Assembly (NCBI RefSeq): GCF_029872155.1
Contig: NZ_JARXLA010000004.1
Coordinates: 124,001-188,000, forward strand
DNA length: 64,000 bases
Reading direction: 5' to 3'
Source of the DNA: Hyphomicrobium sp. D-2
GTDB lineage: Bacteria > Pseudomonadota > Alphaproteobacteria > Rhizobiales > Hyphomicrobiaceae
Numbering within the stretch: the stretch's first letter is position 1; the number at the start of each line of letters is the position of its first letter. The notes below the pieces were generated by a model, which ran no database searches, was not told where the DNA came from, and saw nothing but the letters and a program-made list of their open reading frames with translations. Shown one piece after another: positions 18,502 to 28,435 of this stretch. The translations under genes were made by a program, and so were the position numbers.

Positions 18502-19437
18502 TTGGCTTCGTCTAGTAAGCGAGCGAGTTCAGTTACCAAGATGCAAAACAGCGAAAAAATGAAAGCGGCTTGGGGTAGCATTTTCGTCCCGGGGGGGCGT
18601 AACGGCGTGCTTTTGGTGCACAGCCTGGGTGGTTCCCCGCTTGAGCTGAAGTTCGTTGCACACACGCTGGGCCAACTTGGCTACACCGTATATTGCCCAC
18701 TCATTCCAGGTCTTGCTGGCGGGACAGACGTCTCGGGGCTTTCGACTTGGCGTGACTGGTATGGCGCGCTTGAGCAGGCGCACAACGATCTGACCGAGCA
18801 GTGTGACGCCGTTATCGTGGGCGGCATCTCGGCTGGTAGCATGCTGGCCCTGCGCCTGGCGGCTACGCGGCCTGAGAAGGTTCATGGCCTCATGCTGTTC
18901 TCGCCCACGCTGAAGCCAAATGGCTGGGCGATTCCGTGGTATTTCCGTTTCTTCAGCCTCGTGCAGCAGAAGTGGACAGCACGCCTGTTCAAGTTCCAGG
19001 CGCGCAACCCGCACGGCATCAAGGATGAGCGCCTGCGCAACTTCATCCTCGACAGCGTGAATAGCGAGTCGAGCACGATGCCCGATCTGTTCGCCCGTGG
19101 TGGCGGACTGGTCTATGAGTTCCGCCGACTGGTGAATAACGTAAAGCCGCTGCTGGGCCAGATCACGCAGCACACGCTGATGTTCCACCCGCGTCACGAC
19201 GATCAGAGTGATCTGGTCAACGCGATGGTTCTGCAGCGTAAGCTTTCCGGCATCGTCGAGACCTGCGTGCTTGATGACTGCTATCACATGGTAACGCTGG
19301 ACCGTCAGCGTCCGATCGTGATGGAGCGCGTCAAGGAATTCGCGACCCGTCTCACCGCACGGTTTGAGAAGCTGCGAGCTGAGGAAGCGATCATTTCCGC
19401 CGCCAATCGTGGCGAGGGCCGTGGCGCCACCCCATGA
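18502..19437 (+). CDS. Alpha/beta hydrolase (carboxylesterase-like)
   Basis: A serine hydrolase of up to 311 residues. GVLLVHSLGGSPLE gives the oxyanion-hole HSLGG, GGISAGSM the nucleophile elbow (Ser near residue 113), and the C-terminal part has a likely acid (PRHDDQSD) and the catalytic His (CYHMV), as in monoglyceride lipase/carboxylesterase Est30-type enzymes. The first candidate start is the TTG at 18502. ATGs at 18541 and 18559 give shorter proteins, and none has a clear ribosome site. It stands alone between a hairpin-rich leader and a strong terminator. The substrate is unknown. Confidence 0.85.
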   Translation: MASSSKRASSVTKMQNSEKMKAAWGSIFVPGGRNGVLLVHSLGGSPLELKFVAHTLGQLGYTVYCPLIPGLAGGTDVSGLSTWRDWYGALEQAHNDLTEQCDAVIVGGISAGSMLALRLAATRPEKVHGLMLFSPTLKPNGWAIPWYFRFFSLVQQKWTARLFKFQARNPHGIKDERLRNFILDSVNSESSTMPDLFARGGGLVYEFRRLVNNVKPLLGQITQHTLMFHPRHDDQSDLVNAMVLQRKLSGIVETCVLDDCYHMVTLDRQRPIVMERVKEFATRLTARFEKLRAEEAIISAANRGEGRGATP

Positions 19438-19501
19438 TTTGAGGGTGCTGCTGCATGAAGTCGAGTGGGCATGCATTGTGCCCCTCGCTCAGATCAAATT
19501 C

Positions 19502-19546
19502 GATAAACAAAAAGCCCGGCTTCGACAGCCGGGCTTTTTGTTTATC
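19502..19546. terminator. Perfect bidirectional intrinsic terminator
   Basis: A perfect inverted repeat with 20-base arms (19502-19521 and 19527-19546) around the loop TCGAC. The core is AGCCCGGCT/AGCCGGGCT with A-run and T-run shoulders. It lies between the convergent hydrolase and DUF2147 genes and can serve both. Confidence 0.95.
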
Positions 19547-19685
19547 TGGCGGTACTGGTGAACCGTACGCTGCTGATGTGCAGAACAGGCCGCAGAAGAG
19601 CTACAGCCGCCCGGGCTTCCGCGTGAGCGATCCGCCTATCCATCTCTAACGCCCGGACCGGACTGACCACCAGTTAGTGAGGCGA

Positions 19686-20324
19686 TCAGTCGAGTGCCTT
19701 GGATTGCTCAATCGGCTTCGGCCGAACCGCTGGAACCGGGCGAGGCACCTTGAGCGCGGGCAAAGCCTTCGCTTCCTGTGTCTTGGCGCTAGCTTTCTTG
19801 CGAGCATCCTGCTGGACGCCATCGCAGCGGGGCAGATCGTCCGGCGCGCGCTTCCAGGTGAACGACTTCGAGAACAGCTTGATGCCCTTGTAGCCGGTGA
19901 GAACCAGCCGATCGCGGTTGGCCAGTTTTATGGCTGCATCGAAGGACGCGCCCTGTTCGGGATCGTACACCCATCCATTATCCCAGCCGCCGTCGCTGAC
20001 CCGCTGCAATGAGCCGAGCACCGGTAGCCCACAGATGCTGCGATTGCGCTTCGTGGGGTCGGGATTGTAGCCGTCCGTTAACGGGTCGCCGCGCTTGTTC
20101 GCCGGGTCTTTGAGCCAGACGATGTAGCCGCAAAGATTTCTCGATGCCGGGCCTTGCTCTGCGCACGGACGGATCTCTACGGCGCCGCGGCCGGTATGAT
20201 TGATCCATACGCCGAGTTCCGGAGAGGCGGCAGAAACGCTGGAGAAACAACCAAACAAAACGCTAATAACCAACGCGCCGGCCAGTGTTTTCAGGGCTGT
20301 TAAGCCAGGAAGATCATGACGCAT
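19686..20324 (-). CDS. DUF2147 family periplasmic protein
   Basis: A 212-residue exported protein. A hydrophobic signal segment (about 12-32) ends near SSVSAAS. The mature part carries the DUF2147 pattern: GVWINHTGRGAVEIRPC, then LCGYIVWLKDP, then GWDNGWVYDPEQGASFDAAIKL and LVLTGYKGIKLFSKSFTWKR. Two conserved Cys flank the first strand region. A Pro/Lys-rich tail of about 40 residues follows the domain. DUF2147 has no established function; members are lipocalin-like in size and sequence. The gene is divergent from the ABC exporter and convergent with the hydrolase. Confidence 0.88.
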   Translation of the reverse strand: MRHDLPGLTALKTLAGALVISVLFGCFSSVSAASPELGVWINHTGRGAVEIRPCAEQGPASRNLCGYIVWLKDPANKRGDPLTDGYNPDPTKRNRSICGLPVLGSLQRVSDGGWDNGWVYDPEQGASFDAAIKLANRDRLVLTGYKGIKLFSKSFTWKRAPDDLPRCDGVQQDARKKASAKTQEAKALPALKVPRPVPAVRPKPIEQSKALD

Positions 20325-20667
20325 GGTGGTATCGCCGTTCCTGTGTCAGACATTGCGAGCGAAAACCAGGCTTTGAAAGCGGCAGAAAACCGATCAAATG
20401 ACGGGCATGCCAGGGTTTTCAACGGTAGTATGGGGTTGAGAAGTTCTTTCTCCAACTGCTCGACATAACCCTTTTTTGACCTATTCGCGTTAACGCCCCG
20501 TGAGCGAATTGAAACTCGCGTATCTAAACGGAGCGCTTTAGCGTTATACTTGGGCAACTCTTAAGCATGGGTTTGCCATTTCATGGCCAAGTTGGTCGGA
20601 TAGCAGCGGTGCCGCAGCGCCAGCGCTATTGGCGAATTGAAATCCTTATTCACTGCGGAACCGATCT
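20325..20667. promoter_or_regulatory. Divergent promoter region between DUF2147 and ABC exporter genes
   Basis: A 343-base gap between divergent genes. It must contain promoters for both sides. I see no gene and no clear operator. Confidence 0.4.
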
Positions 20668-21795
20668 ATGATCTTGACGCTTGCTTTCCGTAATCTGTTT
20701 CACGACCGCATTCGTCTTGCGGTTACGCTGATTGGTATTCTGTTTTCGATCGTGCTGGTGGCGGTGCAACTTGGTCTCTACCTCGGTGCCAGCAAAATGA
20801 TCACCTCGAATATCGATCACGCGAACGCGGATCTATGGATCGCCGTCTACGGCGCGAAGAGCTTCGAGGATGGCGGCATGCTGCTGACCTCAAGGGAGCG
20901 GCATCAGGCGTTGGCAACGCCCGGCGTGAAGGCTGTCATTCCGTTGATCGTGCGCTTTGCTGAGTGGCGCAAACCTGAAGGTGGCTCAACCCGCGTCGTG
21001 CTTGTTGGTACTGACGCCGAGGACGGCGGGCTGGAGCCGTTCGATCTTGTCGAAGGCTCCTGGGAAGATATCAAGGCGCCAGAAGCTATCGCAGTGGACC
21101 GCACCTATTTTAACGAGCTGGGTATCAAGGGTGTCGGCGACACCGCGCAGATCGCCAATGGCCGTGTCCGCATTCGGGCCGTTACCGATGGCGTTCGCTC
21201 GTTCACCCAGTCGCCATATGCTTATACGACCTTGAACCGCGCCCGCGCCCTGTTTGGCGATGGCGATGGCACCACGTTCTATCTGGTGCAGACCGTGCCT
21301 GGCGCCGACGTCAAACAGGTGCAGCAGGATCTTGTAAACCGTCTTGAGGGCGCTGAAGTTCTGACCAAGGAAGAGTTCCGCGATCGCAGCCTGAAGCAGT
21401 GGCTGTTCCGCACCGGCGCCGGTGTTGCGCTGATTGGCGGCGCGTTGCTGGGTATCCTGGTTGGCACGGTTATCGTTGCGCAGACGCTTTATTCCAGCAC
21501 CAAGGATCACCTTGGCGAGTTCACAACCCTGCGAGCGCTGGGGTCATCGTCAGGATATATTTACAAGGTTATCCTCGCACAGGCGGGCATCAGCGCCATT
21601 GTCGGCTATATCCTTGGTATCTCGATAGCGCTGATAATCTTGGTGCTAAGTCATAACACGGCGCTGCCGATGGTGATGACACCGGCGCTAGCGTTCTGGC
21701 TCTTCACTTTGACTGTCGGCATGTGCGCCATCTCTGCGCTATCCGCGATCATGAAGGTTACAAAAATCGATCCTGCAGTGGTGTTCAACAAATGA
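20668..21795 (+). CDS. ABC exporter permease, DevC/MacB-like (FtsX family)
   Basis: A 375-residue permease with the FtsX/MacB layout: one N-terminal helix (about 15-38), a large periplasmic domain (about 45-245), then three helices (about 250-285, 305-330 and 340-365). The sequence is closest in style to DevC, the permease of the DevBCA glycolipid exporter. It is the first gene of a three-gene operon. The stop codon overlaps the ATPase start (ATGA at 21792-21795). It should pair with the ATPase and the HlyD-type adaptor to move a lipid or hydrophobic compound across the envelope; the substrate is unknown. Confidence 0.87.
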   Translation: MILTLAFRNLFHDRIRLAVTLIGILFSIVLVAVQLGLYLGASKMITSNIDHANADLWIAVYGAKSFEDGGMLLTSRERHQALATPGVKAVIPLIVRFAEWRKPEGGSTRVVLVGTDAEDGGLEPFDLVEGSWEDIKAPEAIAVDRTYFNELGIKGVGDTAQIANGRVRIRAVTDGVRSFTQSPYAYTTLNRARALFGDGDGTTFYLVQTVPGADVKQVQQDLVNRLEGAEVLTKEEFRDRSLKQWLFRTGAGVALIGGALLGILVGTVIVAQTLYSSTKDHLGEFTTLRALGSSSGYIYKVILAQAGISAIVGYILGISIALIILVLSHNTALPMVMTPALAFWLFTLTVGMCAISALSAIMKVTKIDPAVVFNK

Positions 21796-22550
21796 TCGAT
21801 CAGCCGCAACCTGTTCTGGAAGCCATCGACATCGTCAAAGAGCTGGGCTCCGGCGCCGGCAAGGTGCGCGCGGTGAAAGGCGCCAGCCTGGCGCTCGTCC
21901 CCGGCGAGCTGACGCTGCTGATGGGGCCATCCGGCTCGGGCAAAACAACATTGCTCTCGATCCTCGGCTGCATTCTGTCGTCGACGTCGGGCATCCTGCG
22001 CGTCGCGGGCACCGAAACGACCAATCTGGATTCGGAAGAGCTGGCCGATTTGCGGCGCAAGCACATGGGCTTCATCTTCCAGTCCTATAACCTGTTTCCG
22101 ACCCTGACCGCGCTTGAGAACGTGCGCATTGCGCTGGACGTGCGCGGACAGAAAGACTTCTCCGCTTCCAATCGTTGCGAGGAAGTGCTGCGCGATGTCG
22201 GGCTCGCCCACCGTTTACGCAGCTATCCGGGCAACCTTTCGGGCGGTGAGCAGCAGCGTGTTGCCGTGGCGCGCGCTATCGCGTCGTCGCCGTCGATCGT
22301 GCTGGCGGACGAGCCTACCGCAGCACTTGATGGCGAAAACGGCCATGCGGTGATGGCCCTGTTGGCCCGCATCGCCAAGGAACAGAAGCGTAGCGTTCTG
22401 GCTGTTACGCACGATCCGCGCACATTGAGTTATGCCGATCGGGTGGTGCGGATTGAAGACGGGCGAATTGTTGGTGAGGAGCGCCGGCCGGACGGTCTTG
22501 ATGCTCCAGAAATTGCAGATCTTACAAAGAGACGGAAGGCCAATGGGTAA
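21792..22550 (+). CDS. ABC exporter ATP-binding protein, DevA-like
   Basis: A 252-residue ATPase. Walker A GPSGSGKTT lies at about 45-53, the Q-loop in FIFQSYNLFPTLTALENV, the signature in LSGGEQQR, Walker B in IVLADEPTAALD and the switch His in AVTHD. The pattern is the LolD/MacB/DevA branch that partners FtsX-type permeases. The start is the ATG at 21792, which overlaps the permease stop. An in-frame extension to 21723 lies wholly inside the permease gene and is unlikely. The 3' end overlaps the adaptor gene by eight bases, so translation is coupled. Confidence 0.95.
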   Translation: MIDQPQPVLEAIDIVKELGSGAGKVRAVKGASLALVPGELTLLMGPSGSGKTTLLSILGCILSSTSGILRVAGTETTNLDSEELADLRRKHMGFIFQSYNLFPTLTALENVRIALDVRGQKDFSASNRCEEVLRDVGLAHRLRSYPGNLSGGEQQRVAVARAIASSPSIVLADEPTAALDGENGHAVMALLARIAKEQKRSVLAVTHDPRTLSYADRVVRIEDGRIVGEERRPDGLDAPEIADLTKRRKANG

Positions 22551-23649
22551 TAAAGTCAATTCTACCGTCGTCACGCTTGCGATCGCTGGCGCTTTGGCGG
22601 TCGCCGTCGGCTTCTACGTGAACAGGGTGAGCTGGGCGCCGGTCGGCGAGCATGTGGCTTCGTCGGGCACTGAAACCGGCAGCAACAAGAAGGCCGCTGT
22701 TACGGCAGCGGCCATGCGCCCGACCTGGGCAGCCTCGGCAACTGGACGCGTTGAGCCGAAGAGCGGTGAAGTGCGCGTGACCGCCACTACGCCGGGTCGC
22801 ATCGTCACCATTCCTGTGGCGCTGAACGACAGCGTGAAGTCCGGCGACGTTCTGCTTCGTCTGGATGACGAAGACGCAATGACCAAGGTGACGGCCGCAA
22901 CCGCTGAAGAGCAGGTGCGCGTGCGTGAGCGCGACGAGGAAGAGGCCGTTGGCCTGCAGCTTGAGCGCCGCAAGGCCGAGGACGCCGTCGCTGAAGCCAA
23001 GCGCGCGGTGTTCGCCGCGCAGCAGGAACTTGACGCCGCCTATATCGAGGCGCGCACCAAGAACGGCGCTGAGACCGCCGTCGATAACGCGCGCACGAAG
23101 CTGGCCGACACCGAAAAGAAGCTCGACGACGAGCTGACCAAGATGTCGACGGTTCTCAACAAGGGCGGCATGCCTTTGCCGACGCGTCTTGAATCGGCAC
23201 TCACGATTTCCCGCACCGACGTTGATGCCGCCGAACTTGGCGTTGAACACACGCGCATCCGCGCACCGTTCGACGGCACGGTTCTCAATGTGATCGCGAA
23301 GGAAGGCGAAGTTGCCGCGCCGTCGCCTGAGAACACGCTTGTCGTATTCGGCGATCTTACCAGCATGAAGGTGCGGGCTGAGGTTGAAGAGCGTGACGCC
23401 GCCAAGATCCGCAAGGGGCAGCGGGTGGTTGTCCGCGCCGATGCCTATCCGAACCAGGATTTTGAAGGCAAGGTCGATTCAATCGCCCAGTCGCTTTCGC
23501 CGCCCAACATCGTGTCACGCGGCCCGCGCCGTCCAAACGATGTCGAAGTGCTGGAAGTTCTGGTTGATCTCGACGGTAATCCGCCGCTGCTGACGGGCAT
23601 GCGCGTTGACGTGTTCTTCAAGCACGACGCGACGGCTTCGACGAACTGA
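22543..23649 (+). CDS. ABC exporter membrane-fusion subunit, HlyD/DevB-like
   Basis: A 368-residue periplasmic adaptor. It has an N-terminal anchor helix (about 8-28) and a lipoyl-like half (GRVEPKSGEVRVTATTPGRI). A long alpha hairpin/coiled coil (about 110-225) is rich in Glu, Lys and Ala. The second lipoyl half and barrel part contain IRAPFDGTVLNV. The start at 22543 is preceded by GGAAGG and overlaps the ATPase end. In DevBCA systems this subunit links the pump to a TolC-like outer-membrane channel. No TolC gene is in the window. Confidence 0.92.
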   Translation: MGNKVNSTVVTLAIAGALAVAVGFYVNRVSWAPVGEHVASSGTETGSNKKAAVTAAAMRPTWAASATGRVEPKSGEVRVTATTPGRIVTIPVALNDSVKSGDVLLRLDDEDAMTKVTAATAEEQVRVRERDEEEAVGLQLERRKAEDAVAEAKRAVFAAQQELDAAYIEARTKNGAETAVDNARTKLADTEKKLDDELTKMSTVLNKGGMPLPTRLESALTISRTDVDAAELGVEHTRIRAPFDGTVLNVIAKEGEVAAPSPENTLVVFGDLTSMKVRAEVEERDAAKIRKGQRVVVRADAYPNQDFEGKVDSIAQSLSPPNIVSRGPRRPNDVEVLEVLVDLDGNPPLLTGMRVDVFFKHDATASTN

Positions 23650-23672
23650 CAAGCCGGCAAGTTTGAAATTGA

Positions 23673-23710
23673 GAAACGGGCGCATCGGCAACGGTGCGCC
23701 CGTTTTGTTT
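23673..23710 (+). terminator. Intrinsic terminator after the ABC exporter operon
   Basis: Stem AAACGGGCGCA with TGCGCCCGTTT, followed by TTGTTTTG. It lies about 25 bases after the adaptor stop on the plus strand. Confidence 0.9.
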
Positions 23711-24039
23711 TGCGTGATGGGGACAGCGAGAAAGACGACCATTGCACGGTGTCGAACGCGTTATGAGGGCGCAGCGCCGAGCAGGGGCAGGATCTGGAGC
23801 AGAGACGGGGCAAGACTTAGCGAGCCTGTATCCCTGCGGAGCTGGCCCGGGCAATGGATCGCACATAAGGTGCGAGCAAGAAGATGCAGGGCGGATCAGC
23901 GCGGACACGCAAACCTTTTAGCGTGATCGGGCAGGAGATGGCCCTTGCAACTCCGCGGTGTTCCTCATCGCTGATCCGCCACGCCGCATGAGCAGAAGAA
24001 ACACTTCAGCAGGTGTGACCCGCGATGCGGAGTGCGTAT
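23711..24039. other. Convergent intergenic region
   Basis: About 330 bases between the plus-strand ABC exporter and the minus-strand RND operon. I see no gene or further structure in it. Confidence 0.4.
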
Positions 24040-27000
24040 TCACTCCGCCGGTGCGTGCGGCTGGGCACTGTCATGAGCCGGTTTGCGCGCGGCAGCTTCC
24101 GCCGCAAGATATTCCGGCGACTCGTCTGTCGGACCGATAAAGCGGCCAAAGATCCACCAGACGCCCCGGCCGAAGTCGTCCATCACCGTGAAGAACGACG
24201 GCACGAACACCAGCGACAGCACCGTTGACACCAGCAGGCCGCCGATAACCGCAATGGCCATCGGCGCGCGGAATTCGCCGCCGTCGCCCATCGCCAGCGC
24301 GCTGGGGATCATGCCCGCCACCATCGCCAGCGTGGTCATGATGATCGGCCGCGCACGCTTGCGTCCGGCGTCGATGACAGCGTCAAAGCGCGGCACGCCG
24401 CTGGCGATTTCCTCAAGGGCGAAATCAACCAGCACGATGGCGTTCTTGGTGACGATACCCATCAGCATCAGCAACCCGATATAAACCGGCATGCTGATGG
24501 AGTTGTTGGTGGCCAGCAGTCCTATCACCACGCCACCGAACGACAGCGGCAGCGACAGCAGAATGGTGATCGGCTGCGCGACACTGCCGAACAGCAGCAC
24601 CAACACGCCGAACACGATCATCAGGCCGGTGCCCATGGCGGTCATGAAGCCGGTTGCGACTTCATCCTGAACCTCGGCATCGCCGGAGGCCTGCAGGCGC
24701 ACAGCGGCTGGCAGCTTCTGCTGTTCGAACACCGTGAGGAATGTTTCGCGCGCATCCGACATCGCACCGGTGGATTCCAGATCGACACCGATAACGGCGC
24801 GCCGCTCGCGGTCGTAACGCTTGATGGAGCTCGGCCCCTGACTGAATGAAACATCGGCGACGGCGGCCAATGGCACGGCGGTGCCGGCGGCATTGGTTAC
24901 ACGCAGGTTCCTGAGGCGCTGTATGTCGGTGCGCGCGTCTTCCTCGATCTGGACCCGAATGGGAACGAGACGATCGCCTGCGTTGAATTTAGCGAGGTGT
25001 TGCGTCAACGTCACCGATAGTTGCGACACGGATCGTCTCCGCGATCTGGCTCGGCGCGACGCCAAGGTGTGCAGCGGCCGCGAAATCAGGCGACACACGC
25101 AGCTCCGGCCTGTCGACCGCAGCATCGGCGGCGACATTCTTGAAGCCCGGCACCTTGCGCAGTGCGCCTTCCAGCTTGTGCACGGCATCGCTGAGAACGT
25201 CGCCGTCCTTTGCCAGCATGGAGAACGACAGCTCGCGTTCGCCGCGTTCGTTCACGTACCATGCGCGGGCGTCCGGGATGTCGGCGAGCTTGGCGGAAAT
25301 GATGTTTTTGACATCCTTCTGCGCCAGCTTGCGTTCGGTCTTGGGCACCAGCTGCACGAACAGCGAGGCCACGCGCACTTCAAGCGTGCCGGTTGGCGTT
25401 GCGCCGCCGAGCACGAATACCTGGTCGATCTCCGGAATGCTGGCGAGTGTTTTCACCATGCGATCGGTGGTGACGCTGTGTCCTCCAGCTTGGAGCCGGG
25501 CGGCAGCTCCACGCGCACAGCACAACGCGGGCGGTGTCTTCGTCGGGCATGAATCCGGTAGGCAGCAGTGTGGTTGCATAAATCGAGCCGACGAACAGCC
25601 CCAGACCGACGACAAGTGTGAGATAACGCACGCGCAGCGTTGCACGCAGGAAGCCGACATAGGCGCGCATCAGCGGGCCATTGCCCTCGTGCTCCTCTAT
25701 TCGATCGCGCATGAAATATGCGGCCATCATCGGCGTTATGAGGCGCGCAACGAGCAGCGAGATAAGCACGGCGATGGCGACGGTGAGACCGAACTGGCGG
25801 AAGTATTGCCCCTGCGATGCCACCCATGAGACGCACACCGGCGGAGGATCGCGACGATGGTCAGCGAGATCGCGATCACCGCTAGGCCGATTTCGTCGGC
25901 GGCTTCCACTGCGGCGCGATAGGGCGATTTGCCGGTGCGCATGTGGCGCACGATGTTTTCGATTTCGACGATGGCGTCGTCGACGAGAATGCCGGTTACT
26001 AGGGTGATACCGAGTAGGCTGACGAGGTTGAGCGAAAAGCCCAACATATCCATCGCCCAGAAGGTGGGTATCGCCGATAGCGGCAGCGCCACTGCTGCGA
26101 TGATGGTGGCGCGCAGATTGCGCAGAAACACGAACACCACCAAAACCGCCAGCACCGCGCCTTCAATCAGCGTTTCCATCGCCGATTTGTAATTGCCGCG
26201 CGTGTAGGCGACAGCATCGTCGATCTTGGAGAGGCGAATTTCCGGATTCGCCTTCTGCATCTCGTCGAGTTTTGCAGCCACAACATCGGCGACGGAAAGC
26301 TCGCTGGCGCCTTTCGATCGGAATACCGCGAAGGTGACGACAGCTTCGCCATCGAGGCGGACGAAACGAGCGCTGCTCGCTGGCGTCATCGATCACGCGG
26401 CCAAGATCGGAAAGCCGCACGCGCCGTCCGCCCGAAAGCACGATCTGCGTCTCGGCCAGCTCTTCCACCTTGCGCGCGCCGGCGAGCATACGGATGGCCT
26501 GCTCCTGGCCACCGATTTCGCCACGGCCACCGCCCAGATCGACGTTTGTGGCGCGCACCTGATTGTTGACCTCGGCGGCGGTGATACCAAACGCGAGCAG
26601 GCGGTCAGGATCGAGCAGAATGCGGATTTCGCGGTCAACGCCGCCATAGCGTTCAACACGGCCGACGCCCTTGAGCCCCTGCAGCTGGCGCTTGATGACA
26701 TCGTCGACGTGCCAGGACAGGGCCTCCAGCGTCATGCCGGGCGATGACGCCGCGAACGTAAGGATGGACTGCCCTTCAACGTCGATGCGCTGCACGATCG
26801 GCTCGTTGATGTCGCGCGGAAGATCGAGACGGATCTTGTCGATCGCGTCCTTCACGTCGTTGAGGGCGCGATCCTGATTTATCTCCAGCCGGAACTCGAT
26901 GACTGTTGACGACAAGCCGTCGGAAACGGTCGACATCACGTGCTTGACGCCGGTGATGTTGGCGACAGCGTCTTCGACTTCCTTGGTGACTTGGCTTTCA

Positions 27001-27182
27001 AGTTCAGCCGGGGCCGCACCGGACTGTACGACTGTAACGGAGATCAGTGGGATGTCGATGTTCGGGAAGCGCGTCACCGGCATCGTCATGAAACTGATGA
27101 TGCCGAGCAGAGTGAGCACGCAGAACAGTACGATCGCCGGAACGGGCCGGCGGATCGACCAGGCGGAAATGTTAAGGCGCAT
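24040..27182 (-). pseudogene. RND (HAE1 family) efflux permease, reading frame broken by several indels
   Basis: Together the pieces make one AcrB/MexB-like inner-membrane pump of about 1045 residues, starting MRLNISAWSIRRPVPAIVLF and ending HDSAQPHAPAE. HAE1 motifs can be followed throughout: GVKHVMSTVSDG, RLSDLGRVID, TLVTGILVDDAIVEIENIVRHM, LLPTGFMPDEDTARVVL and LLMLMGIVTKNAIVLVDFA. At least five frame changes are needed: near 26365 (one extra base in an A-run), 25805-25850 (several small errors), two in 25480-25560, and about 24996-25002 (two extra bases). Sequence on both sides of each break is intact, so sequencing error is likelier than decay. The start overlaps the adaptor stop by one base. 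Confidence 0.85.
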
Positions 27183-28435
27183 TATCTCGCCTCGCTGATC
27201 TTAGAGTCCGGCAGCACCGGGCGCACCTGATCGCCCGAGCGCAGGAACGATCCGGCGCGGGCGACGATGACATCGCCATCGCGCACCCCTTCCAGAATTT
27301 CCACCATGCCGCCGGAGATGAGGCCGGGTTTAACATCGCGCCGCTCGACGCGGTTATCATTCACGACCTGAACGTAAGCGCCGGACGGGTCGAAGATGAC
27401 GGCGGCAGAAGGCACCGCGATGCCATGGCTGCGGCCGGTGGTGATGGTGCCGCGCGCGAACGCACCGATGCGCAGGCGTGCGTCGTCACCAAGAAAGACG
27501 CGCACACGGCCGAGGCGGGTTTGGCGATCGACTTCCGGTGAGACGAGGCGCACGGTGCCCTGCACGGGGCCGACGCCTGCAACGTCGATAACGGCCTTCT
27601 GCCCCTGGGCGATTTTACCGATGTCGGTTTCGATGACCTCAGCATCCAGCTCGACCTCGCCGCGATAGACGATACGGAACATCGGTTCGCCGACGCTTGA
27701 AGCCATGCCGCCGATGCGCGCGGTGCGGCGGCTGATGAGGCCGTCGGCAGGTGAGGTTACTTTGGTGTTCGTATGCTTCCACTGAAGTTCGCGCCGCTGC
27801 GCTTCGATCTGCAGCTTGTCGGCCTCGGCGACGCGCAATCCATCCTCGGCGGCCTTGAGTTGGGCAGCGGTGCTTTTGGCTGCGGCTTCGCGCTGGTCAT
27901 AAGTCGAGCCCGAAAGGAAGCCGGAGTTTTTCAGCGGTTTGGCGCGATTGAAATTGGCTTCTGCTTCCTCGCGCCGGGCGGTTGCTTCAACGATCTGGCT
28001 GCGGACCTGAGCAATGGCCGCTTCGGCGCGTGCAAGGGATGCTGCATTCTGCGCCAGCTGCGCTTCGAGAGATTCCTGCACCAGCACAGCCAGCACGTCG
28101 CCCTGCTTGACGCGGTCGCCCTCGTCCACATTGAGCTGCAGCACGCGGAAGCCTTCGACCTCCGGTGTGACGAGAATTTCATCGCGCGGGATCAGCGAGC
28201 CGGAAACCGTCACCATCGCGGTGAAGTCAGCGTGCTGCGCCTTGATCACCGTGACGGCCGGGGGCGGCGTCAGCTTCGCGGTATCGGGGGGAAGCGATGC
28301 CGTTTCAATCGGTGTCTGCTGGCCAGTAATTGCAGCCAGCAGCGGCGCAACGTACGGCTTGATTTGAGGCGCGAAGAAGTATGCGCCGCCCCCCAGTATC
28401 GCCAGCAAAAGCAGGGTTTTGATAACTCGCTTCAT
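27182..28435 (-). CDS. RND efflux periplasmic adaptor (HlyD/AcrA family)
   Basis: A 417-residue membrane-fusion protein. The N-terminal membrane anchor (about 8-25) precedes the lipoyl half VSGSLIPRDEILVTPEVEGFRV, an alpha hairpin (about 120-215) and the beta-barrel and proximal domains (TARIGGMASSVGEPMFRI, then VDRQTRLGRVRVFLGDDARLRIG). This is the AcrA/MexA type that joins the RND pump to an outer-membrane channel. Its ATG overlaps the upstream TetR stop (ATGA) and its stop overlaps the pump start (TAATG), so the three genes form one coupled operon. No outer-membrane channel gene is nearby. Confidence 0.93.
   Translation of the reverse strand: MKRVIKTLLLLAILGGGAYFFAPQIKPYVAPLLAAITGQQTPIETASLPPDTAKLTPPPAVTVIKAQHADFTAMVTVSGSLIPRDEILVTPEVEGFRVLQLNVDEGDRVKQGDVLAVLVQESLEAQLAQNAASLARAEAAIAQVRSQIVEATARREEAEANFNRAKPLKNSGFLSGSTYDQREAAAKSTAAQLKAAEDGLRVAEADKLQIEAQRRELQWKHTNTKVTSPADGLISRRTARIGGMASSVGEPMFRIVYRGEVELDAEVIETDIGKIAQGQKAVIDVAGVGPVQGTVRLVSPEVDRQTRLGRVRVFLGDDARLRIGAFARGTITTGRSHGIAVPSAAVIFDPSGAYVQVVNDNRVERRDVKPGLISGGMVEILEGVRDGDVIVARAGSFLRSGDQVRPVLPDSKISEAR

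Noticed and set aside
18529-19476. Minus-strand frame (315 codons) opposite the alpha/beta hydrolase
   Set aside because: The plus strand has complete hydrolase motifs. The minus frame covers nearly the same span, has no family pattern and ends near the terminator.
24040-27182. Several separate small transporter genes in the RND locus
   Set aside because: The fragments are consecutive pieces of one HAE1-type pump in changing frames, with no missing domain and no internal ribosome sites.
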